DNA from: Chimonanthus salicifolius
Lineage: Eukaryota; Streptophyta; Magnoliopsida; Laurales; Calycanthaceae
Assembly (NCBI GenBank): GCA_013350335.1
Contig: CM023539.1
Location: 43,386,631-43,450,630, forward strand
Direction: 5' to 3'
DNA: 64,000 nucleotides
This document shows, in pieces, positions 1-11,990 of the stretch (the stretch's first letter is position 1; every line of letters starts with the position of its first letter). Made by a program: the position numbers and the translations under genes. A model generated the notes under the pieces. It searched no databases and was not told the origin of the DNA. It worked only from the letters and a program-made list of their open reading frames with translations.

Positions 1-1388
1 TTAGTAAACAAACTAAGGGTCCCATCAACAAGTTTAATATTTCCAAGAGAAAGAGAATTAAGAATGAAAAAATATGAGACATAACTGATATGTGATACGT
101 AGCCCCAGAATCAATAATCCATGGATTGTATGATGAGGTCTGGAAAGTTGAGATAGTACTTGATTAAGCAATGGAAGTTTGGGCATGACTAGAGGATTGA
201 AGGCTCTTAACTTGCATCATATCTTGCTGTAAGGAAGCAAATTCTTGTCGAGGCACTTGAATAATATCATCTTCAAGAAGAACATTGTATATAAAAGACA
301 TAGACGAGGCCATTCTCCAAAAAGAATTGTTCTGACGTCCCTAGATCTGGTTGAAAGATTGGGAAAAATAGGTCCTAACAAAATCTGAAAACCAGTAGCA
401 GCCTAATAGATGCCCTGTAAGGTGAAAAGTGTTCTGCTACAAAATTGTGCACAAAATCAACAAAAAATGGACCCCACAACTACAAATCAACAACACCAAT
501 CAATGGGACACGAAAAGAGGCCAAAGGCGACTGGATAAGAGTGGATTTAATGTCAATCTAGTCCTGAAGACTTCAGATTAAAATAAAAATCTGGGGAAAA
601 AAACAAATTCAAGATGGATAACAATAACAACGACAGTGTATCAGCAAAAAGTGGGCCCCACAGATCACGAAACGAGGAAGAAGCCAAGTAGATGAAGACG
701 AGGGCCCTGGGAGATTCCAATAATGTTGGTTTCAAAGAATACCCTTGTAGCATATTCAAAGCTCAAAAGTGAAAAAATATTGTTCTGGGACGTCCATGGC
801 ATGAAAAGGAAAATGCAGATAAAGAAGCCCCACAAGGCACCAAACCCTAAGACCCACCGGATGGATGGAAGGAGGACCCAAAAGCTATTAAGGTTGTGGC
901 GATTTCGAGGGGCAATGAACAATATCTGTACGGATCAAAGGTGAATAGTAAAATTGTTCCTGGAATTGTCTTGGGTTTCTATAGTTTGAAAAAAAAAAAT
1001 GTGAATCCGTCAAGGAGACGATTCAACAACATAAAGGAGACAAAAGGAGGCACACTAGAAGCCGCAGGAAGTTGAGAAATACCAAAAATGGCGAGAGTAG
1101 AATGCGGAAAATTCAGAAATCAAACTTGGTTGATACCATGTTATAATGAAAATAGGGAGAAAAGGAACAAAGTGATGGAGGAAAAAAGGAAGAAAAGAGA
1201 GGGAGATAATCATTTGTGCATGATATTGTTTCTATTTGTAATAAAAGAGGATACATGTATATAAAGAGTACACGGAGCCAATCAAGGCAAGGAAAAATGA
1301 AAGAAAAATCAGTTACAATCAATAATATCTAACAATATCTAAAAGTCAATTCACATGTGTAAAATGTGATACACCATATCCTACAACA
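1..1388 (-). mobile_element. Ty1/copia retrotransposon, 5' portion (LTR, leader, gag/protease), cut by the window edge
   Basis: On the minus strand, the sequence just inside the LTR at 1139-1388 reads TGGTATCAACC, close to the tRNA-Met primer-binding site of plant copia elements. Further in, at about 80-130, the minus strand reads PWIIDSGATYHIS, the DSGA active site of the copia aspartic protease. The gag-protease stretch has no long open frame and carries stops and frame changes, so this is a decayed copy. Reverse transcriptase and the second LTR would lie to the left, outside the window. Its LTR starts with TGTTG like the element at 35202-36702, which suggests a related family. Confidence 0.8.
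1139..1388 (-). repeat. Copia long terminal repeat (5' LTR of the left-edge element)
   Basis: Read on the minus strand, the 250-bp unit begins TGTTGTAGGATATGG and ends CATTATAACA, giving the usual TG...CA ends, and is followed at once by the primer-binding site. The partner LTR is not in the window, so no target duplication can be checked. Confidence 0.7.
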
Positions 1389-1889
1389 CCTTTCTAGATA
1401 GACGACATCAGCCTTTAACCTTGAAAACTCATAATGGACTATGAGCGAGCTAGGGCTTCTATATAAAAGAAGGGGCTCGAGCTACCGTAGAGCATAACCC
1501 AATCCAAACCTGGCCATGAACACCCCTAAATTTCACTTGAGTAAATTTATTTGTGCTATATTTTTTTGGTTTTACAAAACAACACATCCAAGCATGTTAA
1601 GATGCAATATAACTGTTACTGTAATAAAAAGGGTTTTTATCTTAAATGGTAACAAAAAAATTATCTAAAAGAACAAGTACAATACAAAATGTAAATAAAT
1701 AACCCATCAGTTAAAACTTAAAAATCCACAAAACCCAACATCTTCCCACATAAGACCCCTCACAGCATATCTTACCTCAAGGTCCAAGTTCCTAACTAAC
1801 CTTCTTACTCCCTTTCTTTTTCTCATATAAGAAATTCACTTAATGAACTAAAAGTAGATCAAGCCCCCCCCCTCCCTTTTCTCCCTTTC

Positions 1890-2465
1890 GATGGAGTAGC
1901 AAGGGGAAAATCGGGACCGACATGTATAAGAGGAGTGCTACATGACTGTAATGGTAGGGCATATATAGCTTTTTCTGAACCAATAGGCCAGAAGGATTCA
2001 AATGAGGCAAAACTTATTAGCATTAGGAGAGTCATATCCATATGGTCTCACATTACGAGGGGGAAATTGATTGTGGGAGGGGACGGTACAAACGCAATAA
2101 AGTGGGCGTTTAGGCTCAAAAGGCCCCCTTGGAAATTGATCTCAATAGTGAGGGAAATTAAGGCATTCTATTCAGGAAGAGATATCTCTTTAGTCGTGGT
2201 CTAGAGATCGGCAAATGGGGTAGCTGACTTCTTCGCTAAAAATGGGGTGGATTCTACTATGACTAAGGTGTTTCACATTTGACATATCTTAGGAGGAGTC
2301 TTTTGTTCTATTTCATAGGCATTTTCTATGTATCCATAAGCGTTTTGTGATATGATGTACCTTTCTTTTCTGTTTGGTATCCTATGTGTCTATACCTTTT
2401 AGACCCAACGATGTTCAAGTACAGTTGTTCTTCTAATATAATTTATTCTATTTGTTACTGCTAAA
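1890..2465 (+). mobile_element. L1-type LINE 3' end (RNase H domain and 3' tail), degenerate
   Basis: The plus strand encodes the C-terminal RNase H domain of a plant L1-type LINE. Recognisable pieces are GVLHDCNGRAYIAFSEPIG, then KDSNEAKLISIRRV (catalytic Glu region), GGDGTNAIKW and ADFFAKNGVDS. An in-frame stop near 2202 and the missing upstream reverse transcriptase make it non-functional. The last part, from about 2240, is nearly the same as 16957-17211, so both come from one family. It lies between the left-edge copia element and the acidic-protein gene. Confidence 0.75.
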
Positions 2466-3035
2466 TACTAAAAGTAGACCAAATTTTAGTCTAATGTTCA
2501 AATTTTAGCCACTTGATCTTAGTAGCCACAATTACCATGCCTCCTTTTTCTCTAAAGACAAGTGGTGATTTCAACCGCTAAGATCAAGAGATTTAAATTT
2601 GATTGTTTGGTTGAAATTTGGTCCACATGTAGCTCATCAAATAAACTTCCAATCCCATCAGTTAGTTTTTCTTTGTGTGATTAATCATGGAAAGTCGAGG
2701 AGTCCTAATTAATCATGGAAAGTCGAGGAGTCCTAGAGAGTGTGAGCCGGCAACCCTATGCTTTCACACCCACAAAATTCTGTCTTCAACAAAGCATTCA
2801 CTAGTTACATGACTCGGTCTCAATTTCTGTAATTTACATATTTGATACTACTTTTACTTCTATTTTACTTATTAAATTCGTACGAGACTTAACTTAATCC
2901 AACAATGATGTATTATGAATCTAAGCTCAGCCAAAATTAGTTACCTGGTTCATACAGAACCGGTCCACAACAGATGCATTTTTCATCCATTTTGGCATAA
3001 TACAATTCTAGATGAACTACGATGAGAACATGTAC

Positions 3036-3450
3036 CTGATTGAGCGGATGATGATGCAGCGTCCTTTCCAGGCTCCGCTTGACGTTGGTGATCCTTGTAC
3101 TTAAATTTCCCGGTTTCAAGATCGGGAATCGCAGACGAAGTGGAGCAGAGGAGTAAGGAACCGGACCGCGTCTTAATCTGGTTGAGGCCGAGAGCCGAAG
3201 CCACAATGGGAGCTGATTTCTCTCGTTCGTGCCTTCTGCCGCCGCCATCATCCTCCTCATCATCATCATCATTGTACTCATCTTCGTTTTCATCTTCATC
3301 TTCTGGAGAGTTTGTCTGGCAAGAGGAGATGGGAGGGATCTTTCTCAGCAGCTTTTTGCTTGGAGAAGGCGACTTCGTCTCCCTTGAGACGGAATCTAGA
3401 CCGTTGGAGTTTCCGTCACGATCGCTGGTGGCATTTTTAGATGAGAGCAT
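3036..3450 (-). CDS. First coding exon of an acidic, Ser-rich plant protein of unknown function
   Basis: An open frame of 138 codons plus one base starts at ATG 3450 and runs to a consensus donor (CAATCAG|GTACAT) at 3036/3035. The protein has a Ser/Lys-rich start (SPSPSKKLLRKIPPIS), a strongly acidic run around residues 50-70 (EDEDENEDEYNDDDDEEDD), a basic patch (RRHEREK), and a conserved-looking segment APIVASALGLNQIKTRSG. The Lys/Arg-rich segments and the acidic run suggest a nuclear protein, but I do not recognise a named domain. No second exon could be identified to the left, where the L1 and copia remnants lie, so the 3' half is either beyond a long intron or lost. Codon use and the splice donor argue for a real gene; the function is unknown. 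Confidence 0.55.
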
Positions 3451-4124
3451 CTGATTAACTACACATAGAAACTTGTCCTACTCTTTTTTCAGCCTGATAA
3501 AAACAGAAAAAAAAAATGTTACCTATCCAATATAAACCCTTTTAATGTTGGGTATAATCAAGATACAATAAGTAATGTGAAAACCCTACTATAGTCCAAG
3601 TTTTGGAGCCATTCCCAAATGCAATGAGGCTCTAGATTAACAGCTAAAACCTGCTATGATCCCCTATGCTAAAACATTCTTGACTAAGCTTGACATGACT
3701 CAAATAGCCGTTGTTAGTTTTTCATATTTAATAAGGGCCTTTCATATATTACATGCTTCGACCCTTTCAAATTCTTTTAAAGGTTTTTTTTCTGTCAAAG
3801 TATGTTCTTGATTCTTGAATGTACATAAGAATTTTTTATAATATAAAAATATTTTATAATCATTTAAGAAACTGAAGTCATGAAAAAAAAGGGAATGAAT
3901 ACAGGTAGATTATAAAGAACTGAGTGAATTTAGAATAATATCTCAAATCAATGGTCATGATTGTCAAGACAAAGATCCAACATGAATCTTAATAGATAAA
4001 AATGGCAGTCCCAACCATCTTGTCACCACCATGATCCGCCATGAACGGCGTTCATGTTACCTTCTTTTACAAGTTTTCTCCCATATGAAAAATTATCCAT
4101 GAAAACAACAAAAATAGGAAAAAC

Positions 4125-4400
4125 TCAACAGTAAATGATGCGGAGAGAAAAAAGAAGACTAACCTTGCAAAGAAGATGAAGATATGAATTGAGCTGCTTC
4201 AAAATAAAATCTGCAGAAAAGAGAGATGGAAAGAAGAGAAGCTCCTTTATTAATATTACTAATATTAGGAAACGGTTAGAACTGTAGTAAAAGTATCCTT
4301 CGTTGTGGAAGGCAATGGTAGAGTTGACGGTTTCTCGAAGATAAAGAGTCGCGAGGGGAGAAAAAAATAGAAGAGCAAAATGCAACAACGAGGGAAAAAA
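4125..4400 (-). promoter_or_regulatory. Probable 5' untranslated region of the acidic-protein gene
   Basis: The minus strand here is pyrimidine-rich with TTTTCTGCAG-like acceptor and CAAG|GTTAGT-like donor signals (near 4208 and 4166), the pattern of spliced plant 5' untranslated exons. It lies 0.7 kb upstream of the ATG at 3450. No coding potential is recognised. Inference only. Confidence 0.3.
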
Positions 4401-4874
4401 TTAATTTAAAATAAAACAAATTTTACCAAGTTAGATTTGATTTAACTTCAAAAATTTTGACCCAATTTTAATTTAGGCTCGACTAGAATAGTACTTTTAC
4501 AATCCGAACTACCTAAATTACTTGAGAAATAAATATATCATTATTTGATATATATTTTAGTGGTTAAGACTGACGTCTCTTTGCATAAAATATACCAGTA
4601 CAATGTATGTATACATGCCCATTTATCTACTTAGTTACATGGATTGACTCAAGCCCATTCAAACTTGTTTCAAAACTTTTGGTCCAAATTAAAAATAATT
4701 AAATTTTAAAAATAGATTAAATTATCAATAAGTTGAAGAGACCAAAAGTATAAGTTAGAAAATTGAAAAATAATAATATAAGTTAAATATAGAATTTATA
4801 CAAAATAAAATAAAATTTAACTCTTTAACTTGATCTGCCGTTCAAATTGTATCTCTGTTCTCCACAACTATTAT

Positions 4875-5273
4875 TAAGGGTGAAACTTGAGTCAGATTTT
4901 AACACGACTTGCATAACCTGACCTGTGAAATCAAGTGAGTTGTGTTTTACATTTTTTAAATTAGAGTCAGATTAGAGTCAGATTGAGTTGAAGAAAAAAA
5001 AAACTTGAATTAAATTCGAGTCGGATCAGATCGGGTCAAGCCTTTTAAAATTGACTCGACCTGATTTAACCCAAATTGACCCTACTCAACTTACTAAAAA
5101 AATTTAATATAGCACCTCATATTAGTTAGGCCAGCGTTCGGATTAAATCGTGTCAAGAATTTATTTGAAGTTGGGTTGAACATTAGATTTAGTCGAGTTC
5201 GATAATTGTTTATATGAATAGAGTCAAATTTATTAAAACTCAATTGGGCTCGCCCAAATTTCAGCCCGAACTA
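4875..5273. repeat. MITE-like repeat, GGGTGAAACTTGAG / CAAATTTCAGCCC family, copy 1
   Basis: Imperfect inverted ends (TAAGGGTGAAACTTGAG at left; the right end reads TAGTTCGGGCTGAAATTTG on the minus strand) bracket about 400 bp built of many short GTCGGGTCGAG/TTGACCCGAC-type words. Related copies occur at 9548-9900, 50587-50874, 57405-57660 and 61208-61558. There is no coding capacity. Confidence 0.5.
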
Positions 5274-5389
5274 TTATATGGGATGTTGGCCGTTGGCTCT
5301 TTTGATCTTTTCTATTGTTAGGTACCATATAATATTATTTTGGATGGGCCATACTCAATCTCAAATCTTGCATCCGACAACCACGCTCG

Positions 5390-5705
5390 TGCCTTGCGGC
5401 CATCGATCACCCATTCTCGCGCTCTCTCTCTCTTCTCTTTTGCTGCTTCTTCTTCTCTCTCTGGTTCTTCTTCTTCCTCGGCTTGATTGGATTCGAGATC
5501 AGAATTCCAAATCTATGGTAGAAACATGCTCGTTCTCTCCCTCCTCAAGCTTAGGTCAGCGACACTAGCCTGAGCCCCTGCCTTCCATTCCGATCTATGC
5601 CGGAAGAAAGCCATTATTATCATCTATCTCCATCATCCGTTGCCGGCGCAAATCGTATTCCTTTCTCCAATCCACCTGCATTCTCATCAACATCGGCATT
5701 CACAG
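5390..5705 (+). CDS. Possible 5' leader and first coding exon (36 codons) of an unidentified gene
   Basis: A CT-rich stretch typical of a plant 5' leader (5410-5480) is followed by ATG at 5597 and an open frame MPEESHYYHLSPSSVAGANR... ending in FTG at a donor CACAG|GTGTGT (5705/5706). Composition is markedly more GC-rich than the surroundings. No homology is recognised and no downstream exon was found before the ELMO gene, so this may be the 5' end of a gene truncated by later insertions, or a fortuitous frame. Confidence 0.3.
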
Positions 5706-8700
5706 GTGTGTATTTTTGTTTGCAATAATAACATTGATGAAGAATAGATGATATTAGATTTGATTTCCATACTATAATCAATAGATAATTTATCATTTGT
5801 CTATATAAAATTATTATGTATTTATATTTAATAATAGCAAAACGAAAAGGAATTTTTCAATTAAACTTGATAAATGTTCTTTTGGCAGTCATAGAAGTTG
5901 TTTATTAAAATTATGAGTCTTAAATGGACGACCAACTTTGAGCAAATCTAATTATAAGTATCAATTTTAGATTAGTAGGATAATAATCCTTAATGATGAT
6001 AAGACTTCCCATAAATATGAGCTCCCATATCTATTTCGATACCTGCATTGAAGCTTCTGATTTCTCTTTCCCATCACTCTTATGATTTCATTTATTTATT
6101 ATCCATATTTTCATGCTTATCAGGATTTGGTTCTTATCGTTATCTTTGGTTTCAAGAATAAGTGGAATGGACAGTCAGGTCCAAAAACATCCAATCTATT
6201 ATATTCCATTCTCATTTATTTTTGGGAAGTGAATTTACTTCATGAGTTTATTCTATGGTGCACCTAATTTTAAAGAAATTTTAATTTTGTATCTATTTCC
6301 CTTTCTTTTTCTCTTTCTCAAAGTAGAGATAAAATTAAAATATCTTTAAAATTTAATACATCATTAAAGAAATTCACAGTGTAAAAATCACTATTCTTAT
6401 CAATATAGAAATGATCCATAACTCTTGTCGATATAGAATGAATCAAATGAAAATTATCGATATAAGTTCTACTTTGTTTTTGAATTTGCATGTGGGAGGT
6501 ATTCACTGTCCTTAAGATACACCAGGTTAAGCCAGGGGGGCTTGAACTTAACACTTTCTATTTCTTGAGACTAGAGATTAACCAGTTAAACTATACCCGT
6601 ATGGTCTAAACTCTACTTCTCATTATGAATATTGGTGTAATGGTGTTATAAGGTTCACAGCAGTGAATGCACATATTTTCGTGTTAGGAGCCATCCCTTT
6701 CACTTTTAAAATAATGTGTTCTTCTATGGAGCCTTTTGGGAGGGACCTAAATCACGGTCTCTAATTTTGCAGTCAAATTTAAAAGTATACCTTTCACATT
6801 GTTAGATTAGGTGATTGATACTTCAAATTAATATGCAACTTCTTATATCATTGACTTATAAGATTTTCTTTTTATTTGAATGAAATTATTAAAAGAAAGT
6901 CTTTATCTGAATAGATATTATCATTCTCTCAGATTCTTCATGGTATTAGAGTGAGACGATTTGATTTTGAGTTACTTGTGATCCACTCTCTCACCAAATT
7001 CAAACCCTTTCCCTCCCATCTGATAACCCTATAAATTTAGTATATATCATATTTATAAAATTTTCAATTCTAACACTAAAAATAATAAACGGCATAACAT
7101 TCAAGTGTCAAAGCACTCCATGGTTTTCTACACGTAAATTAAAAAAAAAAATTTAGCAATCAGAAAGCTGAAACTGTTTACTTTCATTTTCCTTGTTTTT
7201 TGATTTGTTAAAGCTTTTTTTTTTACAATTTGGACAACACCAAAAGCTAACCAGACCAAAGCGCACTCTACGGACTACCCTCAGTTAGGTTTGAAAAAAA
7301 TATTTATTTTGAGGTTCTGTTATACGGCCTATCTTAGAAAATGAATTAAGATTAGTTATAAATGCCTATACTGGACAGGAGCTTATAAAAATTAGTTATA
7401 ATAAATCACCCTTACTATGATTTAAAAACCACAAGGATTAATGTTTTATAGTTTATAAGACTTGAATTTTCCGACAGGGTTTTTTCATTTTTTTTTTCCA
7501 AATGAGAAGCTCCTAAAAATGATGAGTAGAAAGGGGTAGAACTTATAATGAAAGTATCTTCAATAATTTAATAAATATCTATATATTATCTTGATATTTT
7601 TATCCTCTTTTTATTGATTCACAATTATATTATTTTTTTAAGTCCGAAGGTGTCCTAGTGTCAAATTATGTCATATTTAAATACGTAAAGTAATACATTG
7701 TATACCAAATTACCAAGGGATGAATCTTTAATCTTTTAATTGTGCTTGATTGTGCATGAATTTCATGCACACAAACATATCTCTTGCAAAAGGTTTGAAA
7801 TTATAGAGATAAATATCGGCTGATACATACGTATCAGTATTTTAGCTAACAATATATAATGTATTGTTTCACTAAAATGCATAATATTGATGCTCATCAA
7901 ATTATTGACCGATAAGTATTTGTCCGTATTGGCCAATGTATAATTTTTTTTTAAAAATCGATTTCGACCCATTTTCGAGTTACTTTAACCAATTTTTTTG
8001 AATTAAAAAGAGTTACAACAACCTATTCAATTGTAGAGTTATTTTCATCAAATTTGTCCATTTTGAGTTATTTTCATTAATTTCTTCAAGTTTTGGCTCT
8101 AAGATAACTGCATATTTTGAGCTTTTTGTGAAATAAGTTAACAAAATAATATCAGTTGCTTATAGAATTCAAAGGAGATAAGTTGTTGCCATTCACATAG
8201 CTTTTAAGGTGTTTGTTTATTTTTCAAGATATTTTAAAATTTGATAAATGACGAGATTTGTAAGATACTTTTCATTTTTGAGTTTTTTTTTTGTCAAAAA
8301 AAATGATAAATGATATACAAATGTTTCAAGAATTAAATGAAGAGCTCATCCTTGTTTAATTTTTTTAATATTCAGATATTTTTACGAAACTTAAAAAATA
8401 TATGAATTGTAATATAAGATACAAGTTTTTAAGGGATTTCAGAACATGAGGTTTATACTAGGTGTTTCGCCATGTTGATTTCCTTTTCTATAAATTTTTT
8501 AGACATTTTTCAAAATTTTATGTCACCTGTCAAAATTTTAAGACGTTTTTCGATTTTCAATTGCTTAAAACTCCACTAAAATGACTATTACTTTTAAAAT
8601 AAATATACTCACCTTAGGTTTTCCATTTTTTTTCTTTTATTTTTATTTTTTCAAAATTGAAAAAAATTGAAGGAGAGAAAAAGCATAACCGCCATTTATC

Positions 8701-9420
8701 AAGCATACTGATATATTGTATGATATCTAATTAGAGAACGAAGCTAAATGTCTACTGTCTCAACTCAAGTCTGCCATGACTGTTTGCTAATTATTAAAAA
8801 AAAAAAAAAAGAGAGTGAATTATAGGACTTGGATTGGACTATACTTCGTTGGTCAATATTCTAATTGCTTAGACCCATGACAATCTTTTCGAACACGCAC
8901 ATAATAAAAAAAATAAAGATATTAATAAGAAAATCCAGAGCTTTAAATATATTTTTAATAATTACTTACTAATTTTTTTAAACGATCTATTATATTATAA
9001 AAATACTTGAACATTTGATTTAATTTATAATATTTAAAAACCTAGATTGTAGAGAAATACTATGACAGCATTTATCTTGTTTTAAAGTTTACTAACCTAT
9101 GAAATCTGTGTAATTTGTATTTATACATATCATACATATTGCATACTGTTCAAAACCGTCACTTTTGTAGAATTACTTGTTCTACCTGAGTAGAGAGGCT
9201 TGCAAATGTCTCATAAATTAGTCGTCTAAGAAACTTAAACACCTTAGTTATATAAAAAATTTATTGTACACTGCATTTTACAAATCATATGATTGGTTAA
9301 TTCAATCCAATCACTCTCATTCTTGGTACATTACAAGGACATTACAAAGATAACTTGAGATGACATTTTTGTTTAAAATGGATTGTGTTATCATATTCAT
9401 TATTCTAGTCCTCTCTGTTG
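5706..9420. other. AT-rich intergenic stretch, no gene recognised
   Basis: Apart from a SINE at 6480-6607 and a short SINE 3' end at about 9205-9257 (ATTAGTCGTCTAAGA... ending in an A-rich tail), I see only AT-rich sequence with stops in all frames. Confidence 0.5.
6480..6607 (-). mobile_element. tRNA-derived SINE
   Basis: On the minus strand the sequence begins with a tRNA-like head (GGTATAGTTTAACTGGTTAA resembles an A box) and contains AGTTCAAGCCC, a degenerate B box of the RNA polymerase III promoter. It is a short, diverged copy with no clear duplication at its ends. Confidence 0.45.
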
Positions 9421-9421
9421 T

Positions 9422-9560
9422 AAGATTGTTTTAGCATAACCTCTAGTGGTGTTTGACCCTCACTAAAAGTAGGGCTGCAACTCGGGTCAAGTTTTTTTAA
9501 GATTGTTTTAGCATAACCTTTAGTGGTGTTTGACCCTAACTAAGGAGTAGGGCTGCAACT
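9422..9560. repeat. 77-bp tandem duplication spanning a MITE terminus
   Basis: AAGATTGTTTTAGCATAACC starts at 9422 and again at 9499. Each copy continues through TAGTGGTGTTTGACCCT and AGTAGGGCTGCAACT. The second copy leads into the complete MITE at 9548; the first breaks off after about 20 bp of the MITE end. Confidence 0.75.
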
Positions 9561-9900
9561 TGACCCGACCCGCATGACCCTACCTGAGAAATCATGCGGG
9601 TCGAGTTGAGAATTTTGGATAAGCGGGTCGGGTTGAGAAGATAAAAATCCGCATGGAATTTGTGTCGGGTCGGGTTGAAGATTTTTCAAGTTAATCCGAC
9701 TCGACCCAGCTAAAATTAGGCTAAAATGTGTTCAGAATGTGGGTCGGGTAAAAATTCGGGTTCATTCAAGTTAGAATTCGGGTCGGGTCGAGTTGTGAAG
9801 TTCGATTTGAGAATTCTGATCAGTCAAGTTCCATAAATATCAACTCGGGTCGGGTTGGATTTTAAGGAACTCCACCCGTCTGACCCGAGTTGTAGCCCTA
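9548..9900. mobile_element. MITE with clear terminal inverted repeats (copy 2 of the family)
   Basis: The left end TAGGGCTGCAACTTG and the right end CGAGTTGTAGCCCTA are inverted repeats of each other with one mismatch. The outer TA at each side may be a TA target duplication, as for Stowaway-type elements. The interior is made of repeated GGGTCGGGT / ACCCGAC words and has no open frame. Confidence 0.7.
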
Positions 9901-10394
9901 CTAAGAAAGATTTGGCCCACCAAGATTATGAGTCTAGATCCTTTGCCGCATAAGCAATGGATATTTTATTGTTGCACCAATTTTTTGTTTGAATCATGTT
10001 TCATTGATATATTTGAATATAATTTTTTTAAAATTATATTTATTTTTGTTATAAAACTATAAAAATGAATGGCTAAATTTGAATACAAATTTTAAAGTAT
10101 CTGGTCTTCAAAAAGAAGTTATTTTTTTTTTTTCGAAACTCAACTATATACATAATAATTTAAATTTTATATGAAACAAAAAAAAAAAAAAATTATATTT
10201 GAATAAACTTGATGAGTATAATTTATAAGATAAAAACAGAACATGTGTCAATATTTTAACAAAAATGCTCGGCCTGCACCGAAATGCAGATGGCCAAAGA
10301 CATTACTGAATTTATTCCTACACCAAGAACAACAATTCATGGAATAGCATAAGTGCGTCTTTATGCATCATCACGTGATATATTGCTGGTCTGA

Positions 10395-11645
10395 ATTTTG
10401 AGAGTTTTTTTTTTTTTTATAACCATCTTATATGAGGTGAGACCAGTCCCACGTATACATAAAATCACCCGCAAATCTCATGTATCAAGAGGGCCGTTTA
10501 GACAAAAGTTGAGGCCTAAGGCATTCTTAGTATTTAACATATTATTATAAGTAATATTTAATTAAAATTTTAATTATATATAATAAAATAAATTATTCTA
10601 GATAATAATTTTTTTAACTTAAAAAGATCATGAGGCCAACAATATAGAGCATTGAAATTTTTTCCCATCCGATTAACATATTCATCATAGTGAAATTAGC
10701 ATATTAAGCAATTAAAACAGAATAAGAACCCTTTAAAAGATCCGTATACTAAGTGGGCTAAAGTGCAAATAGAGATTGAAAGATGTTCTCTCTACTGCTC
10801 TTATCTTCTTCTTTTCTTTCTTTATATATAATCTGAATAATTTACAATCAATTAGCTGAATAATGGCAGTGGAAAAAAAACCCCAAATCATTTCATTTTT
10901 TTTTTTAATCCCATTTACAATATCAAATTTAACAAAACATTGAAGGAAAACCTACCTAAAAAGCGAAATGGGGATGAAGGAATAATAGAGAGAAGGGTTT
11001 TCTGGACTTACTTTCATGGTTTTAAACGTCTTTTGAAAACAATCTTAATAAGTTTTGAGATTAAAACTGAGATTAGCATTAAACCAAGAAGTAAAATAGA
11101 TAAAAGGATTAATATGAAAATAATTTACAAAAATCTGAAAGAGGAAGAAGGGATTTCAACCGATCTGGGTTTCAGAATGAATTTTCCTTTCGATTTTAAC
11201 AGGAATTTTCTAAAACTACCTTATGTCATAAATTTATTAATCCAAACTGTTTATCAATTAAAACTAAAATTTTAAACTAAGAAATAATAAATAAATGAAA
11301 TGGGAAAGACTTGCAGAAGTCAGAGAAAGCGAGTGAAGATGTGATTGTTGTGCCTCCAATAATCAGAAAAAGGAGAGGGGTTGAAGAGAGATTGAGAATT
11401 TGAAAGAGAAAAACAGGAACCCCTTTTTATAGTTGCATCGAGCTTCAGCCTCCATGGAGAGAGAGACTTGGAATGGGAAGCCCAGTCATAAGCGAGAGGG
11501 GCCTTCTTCGTCCGGGGGCCTAAGGCAATGGCCTTTCTGGCCAAAGGGTCAAGACAGGCCCTGTATCAAGTAAATCTGTGGAGAGTCGAACTGAAAACTT
11601 TTAGTCTAATCTTAAAACCTTAGATCAACTGAGCTATACGTACGA
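10395..11645 (-). mobile_element. tRNA-derived SINE split by the hAT-like insertion
   Basis: 10395-10489 and 11571-11645 together match a continuous SINE at 21510-21665: T-run, GAGGTGAGAC, ATACATRAAAYCACCCGCAA, then GAGAGTCGAAC, whose reverse complement GTTCGACTCTC is the pol III B box. The two halves are separated exactly by the 1,073-bp element at 10490-11562. Confidence 0.65.
10490..11562. mobile_element. hAT-like non-autonomous DNA transposon with 8-bp target duplication
   Basis: The element starts AGGGCCGTTT and ends ACAGGCCCT, so both termini read AGGGCC on their own strand. It is flanked by identical 8-bp direct repeats GTATCAAG (10482-10489 and 11563-11570), the duplication length of hAT elements. 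The word GGCCTAAGGCA recurs near both ends. Two medium frames inside (10940-11275 plus, 11320-11544 minus) resemble no transposase I know, so it is probably moved in trans. It lies inside a SINE, so it is the younger insertion. Confidence 0.7.
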
Positions 11646-11884
11646 ATTGTCATGAAAAAAATTTTATTAGCCAATGGAAAAAAAAAAAAAAAATAAAGCG
11701 CATGCTACACAGTAATTTCATCTATAATCGTGAACTTGATAATTTCAATCGATTAGGTGACTACAATACCTACTTTTAGTATATTGGAAATAAAAGTTCT
11801 TCCTCATTGACTATGCTATATGCTAGTGAATCTTCTATCCTGCATACACTGTGATAACTCGATGAGACTTTATTCGATATATAT

Positions 11885-11990
11885 TTTCATGAAAAGTGGT
11901 CCCTTCATTAGAGTTCCGATGGTTTGAACCCTAGACCTCCATCTAGAGATCTTACTCCTAAACCAATTGAGATAACCTCTTCGAGTTTAG
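11885..11990 (-). mobile_element. tRNA-derived SINE fragment
   Basis: On the minus strand GAGGTTATCTCAATTGG is followed by GGGTTCAAACC, matching A- and B-box spacing of a tRNA-related head. The 3' part is not recognisable. Confidence 0.45.

Noticed and set aside
10940..11275. 111-codon Lys/Ile-rich frame inside the hAT-like element
   Set aside because: AT-rich composition alone explains it. No hAT dimerisation domain or BED zinc finger is visible.
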